DNA of 6,566 nt from Pseudomonas sp. (GTDB taxonomy: Bacteria > Pseudomonadota > Gammaproteobacteria > Pseudomonadales > Pseudomonadaceae), in contig NZ_JASLAW010000142.1 in the NCBI RefSeq assembly GCF_030147005.1, positions 1 to 6,566 of the forward strand, in the 5' to 3' direction. Below are positions 6,031-6,566 of this stretch, one piece after another. Positions within the stretch are counted from its first letter, which is position 1, and each line of letters begins with the position of its first letter. The notes under the pieces were generated by a model. It was not told the DNA's origin. It saw only the letters and a list, made by a program, of their open reading frames with translations, and ran no database searches. The translations under genes were made by a program, and so were the position numbers.

Positions 6031-6204
6031 TCAATTGGCCGCAGGGAAATCACGCTCGAGCACAGCGTCCACCAGGGCTTGCGCGTTCTCGATCAATTGA
6101 GCCAAGGCCATGATCACGGGCGACTGCGTGCCGCGTGGATCTTCGGCGCATTGGTAGGCGGTTTGAAGGGCGGAGGAGAGGATTTCGGTGGCGTTTGTTA
6201 GGGC
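6031..6204 (-). pseudogene. C-terminal fragment of a DUF3077-like small protein
   Basis: The last 57 codons of this minus-strand frame, beginning ALTNATEILSS and ending LERDFPAAN, read like the C-terminus of the DUF3077-type small proteins abundant in Pseudomonas: a helix with the pattern A-L-x-x-A-x-x-(I/L)-L, then a short turn and a second helix ending in AQALVDAVLE. The stop at 6031 is 18 bp from the shared terminator, as for a real convergent gene. Upstream of about 6205 the frame stays open to an ATG at 6546, but that part is Ser/Arg/Cys-rich, unlike the family, and opposes a better plus-strand frame. I infer that the 5' half was replaced by other DNA. The alternative, a complete 171-residue protein, looks unlikely. 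Family assignment is from memory. Confidence 0.5.
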
Positions 6205-6211
6205 ACAAAAT

Positions 6212-6566
6212 GTGATTTCTGAACAAGCACTGCAGACACTCCGTGCGGTCCAGGATGACAGCCTATCCTGGTTGGCAAATATCCCCCTAACTACACTTGC
6301 CCGACTCATCTCAAATAACGAGCATCGCTGGCTGCGAGAGGAACTGAACAAATACACAAGCCAACTGGCGTCCGCAGGCCCCATTGATACGAATGACATG
6401 ATCAAAGAAGTCAGCCACGGCCTCGCTTCGCTCGTACAGCGACAACGCAAGAGCCTTAAAGATATTGAGGCAAAGTATGCACCGAAGAAAGCGGCGGTCG
6501 TTGCAGGCGGCATTGTGGGTGCAGGCCTTGTTGCGTCGGCGGTCATGCTGCCCTTCCTATCCCCAT
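6212..6566 (+). CDS. Partial protein of unknown function, runs off the right edge
   Basis: I cannot name this protein. From GTG 6212 there are 118 codons in frame with no stop by the window end; the frame is open back to 6167. The translation looks real: an amphipathic helical start (ALQTLRAVQDDSLSWLANIP), more charged helix (NNEHRWLREELNKYTSQL, 35-52), a third helix RQRKSLKDIEAKY (77-89), then a Gly/Ala/Val hydrophobic segment (94-113) fitting one membrane span. AGGG (6200-6203) lies 8 nt before GTG, so 6212 is a usable start; GTG 6188 after GGAGGAGAGG is another but would begin inside the DUF3077-like sequence. The gene may instead have lost its true 5' end at the junction. GC is about 52% over 6241-6480 by hand count, lower than the neighbouring genes, and it uses more CTA, ACA and TCA codons, which suggests transferred DNA. 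Confidence 0.6.
   Translation, partial: MISEQALQTLRAVQDDSLSWLANIPLTTLARLISNNEHRWLREELNKYTSQLASAGPIDTNDMIKEVSHGLASLVQRQRKSLKDIEAKYAPKKAAVVAGGIVGAGLVASAVMLPFLSP

Noticed and set aside
6031..6546. Minus-strand 171-codon frame as one intact gene
   Set aside because: Only the last 57 codons look like a real protein; the first part opposes a better plus-strand frame and is Ser/Arg/Cys-rich. Kept as a fragment instead.

Overview
The window looks like chromosomal DNA of a Pseudomonas, most likely of the P. fluorescens group. The evidence is high GC with strong G/C third-position preference, a REP/REPIN-type imperfect palindrome typical of that group (8-103), and a remnant resembling the DUF3077 small-protein family common in pseudomonads. 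These are recognitions from memory, not database results.

Layout. Positions 1-186 hold the REPIN-type repeat and unassigned mosaic spacer. A 48-residue hydrophilic protein is encoded on the minus strand (187-333). The 197-bp gap before the next gene carries both divergent promoters. A translationally coupled two-gene operon follows on the plus strand: a CitA/TcuC-type citrate (tricarboxylate):H+ symporter (531-1838), then a periplasmic ModA-like solute-binding protein with no ABC partner in view (1835-2593). A LysR-type regulator runs in from the other side (2585-3487, minus), its 3' end overlapping the binding-protein gene by 9 bp. Divergent from the regulator is an unrecognised three-span membrane protein (3700-4542). 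After 189 bp rich in inverted repeats comes a DHA1-family MFS efflux pump resembling NepI (4732-5958), closed by a strong bidirectional terminator (5974-6012).

The right edge differs. A minus-strand DUF3077-like C-terminal coding fragment (6031-6204) loses its plausible 5' half near 6205. There a plus-strand reading frame of visibly lower GC begins (about 52% over 6241-6480 by hand count, against 70% in one 60-base sample of the efflux gene) and runs off the window. This looks like a recombination or island edge.

Working together: the symporter and binding protein probably serve uptake of citrate or a related carboxylate. The adjacent LysR protein is the obvious candidate regulator, but it could equally control the divergent membrane protein. 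The efflux pump appears to be an independent unit with a perfect -10, no -35 and an upstream operator-like palindrome, suggesting activator dependence. No RNA genes, CRISPR arrays, transposases or complete mobile elements were seen. The best leads for something new are the MFS plus orphan binding-protein pairing, the leader and operator structure of the efflux gene, and the right-edge junction.
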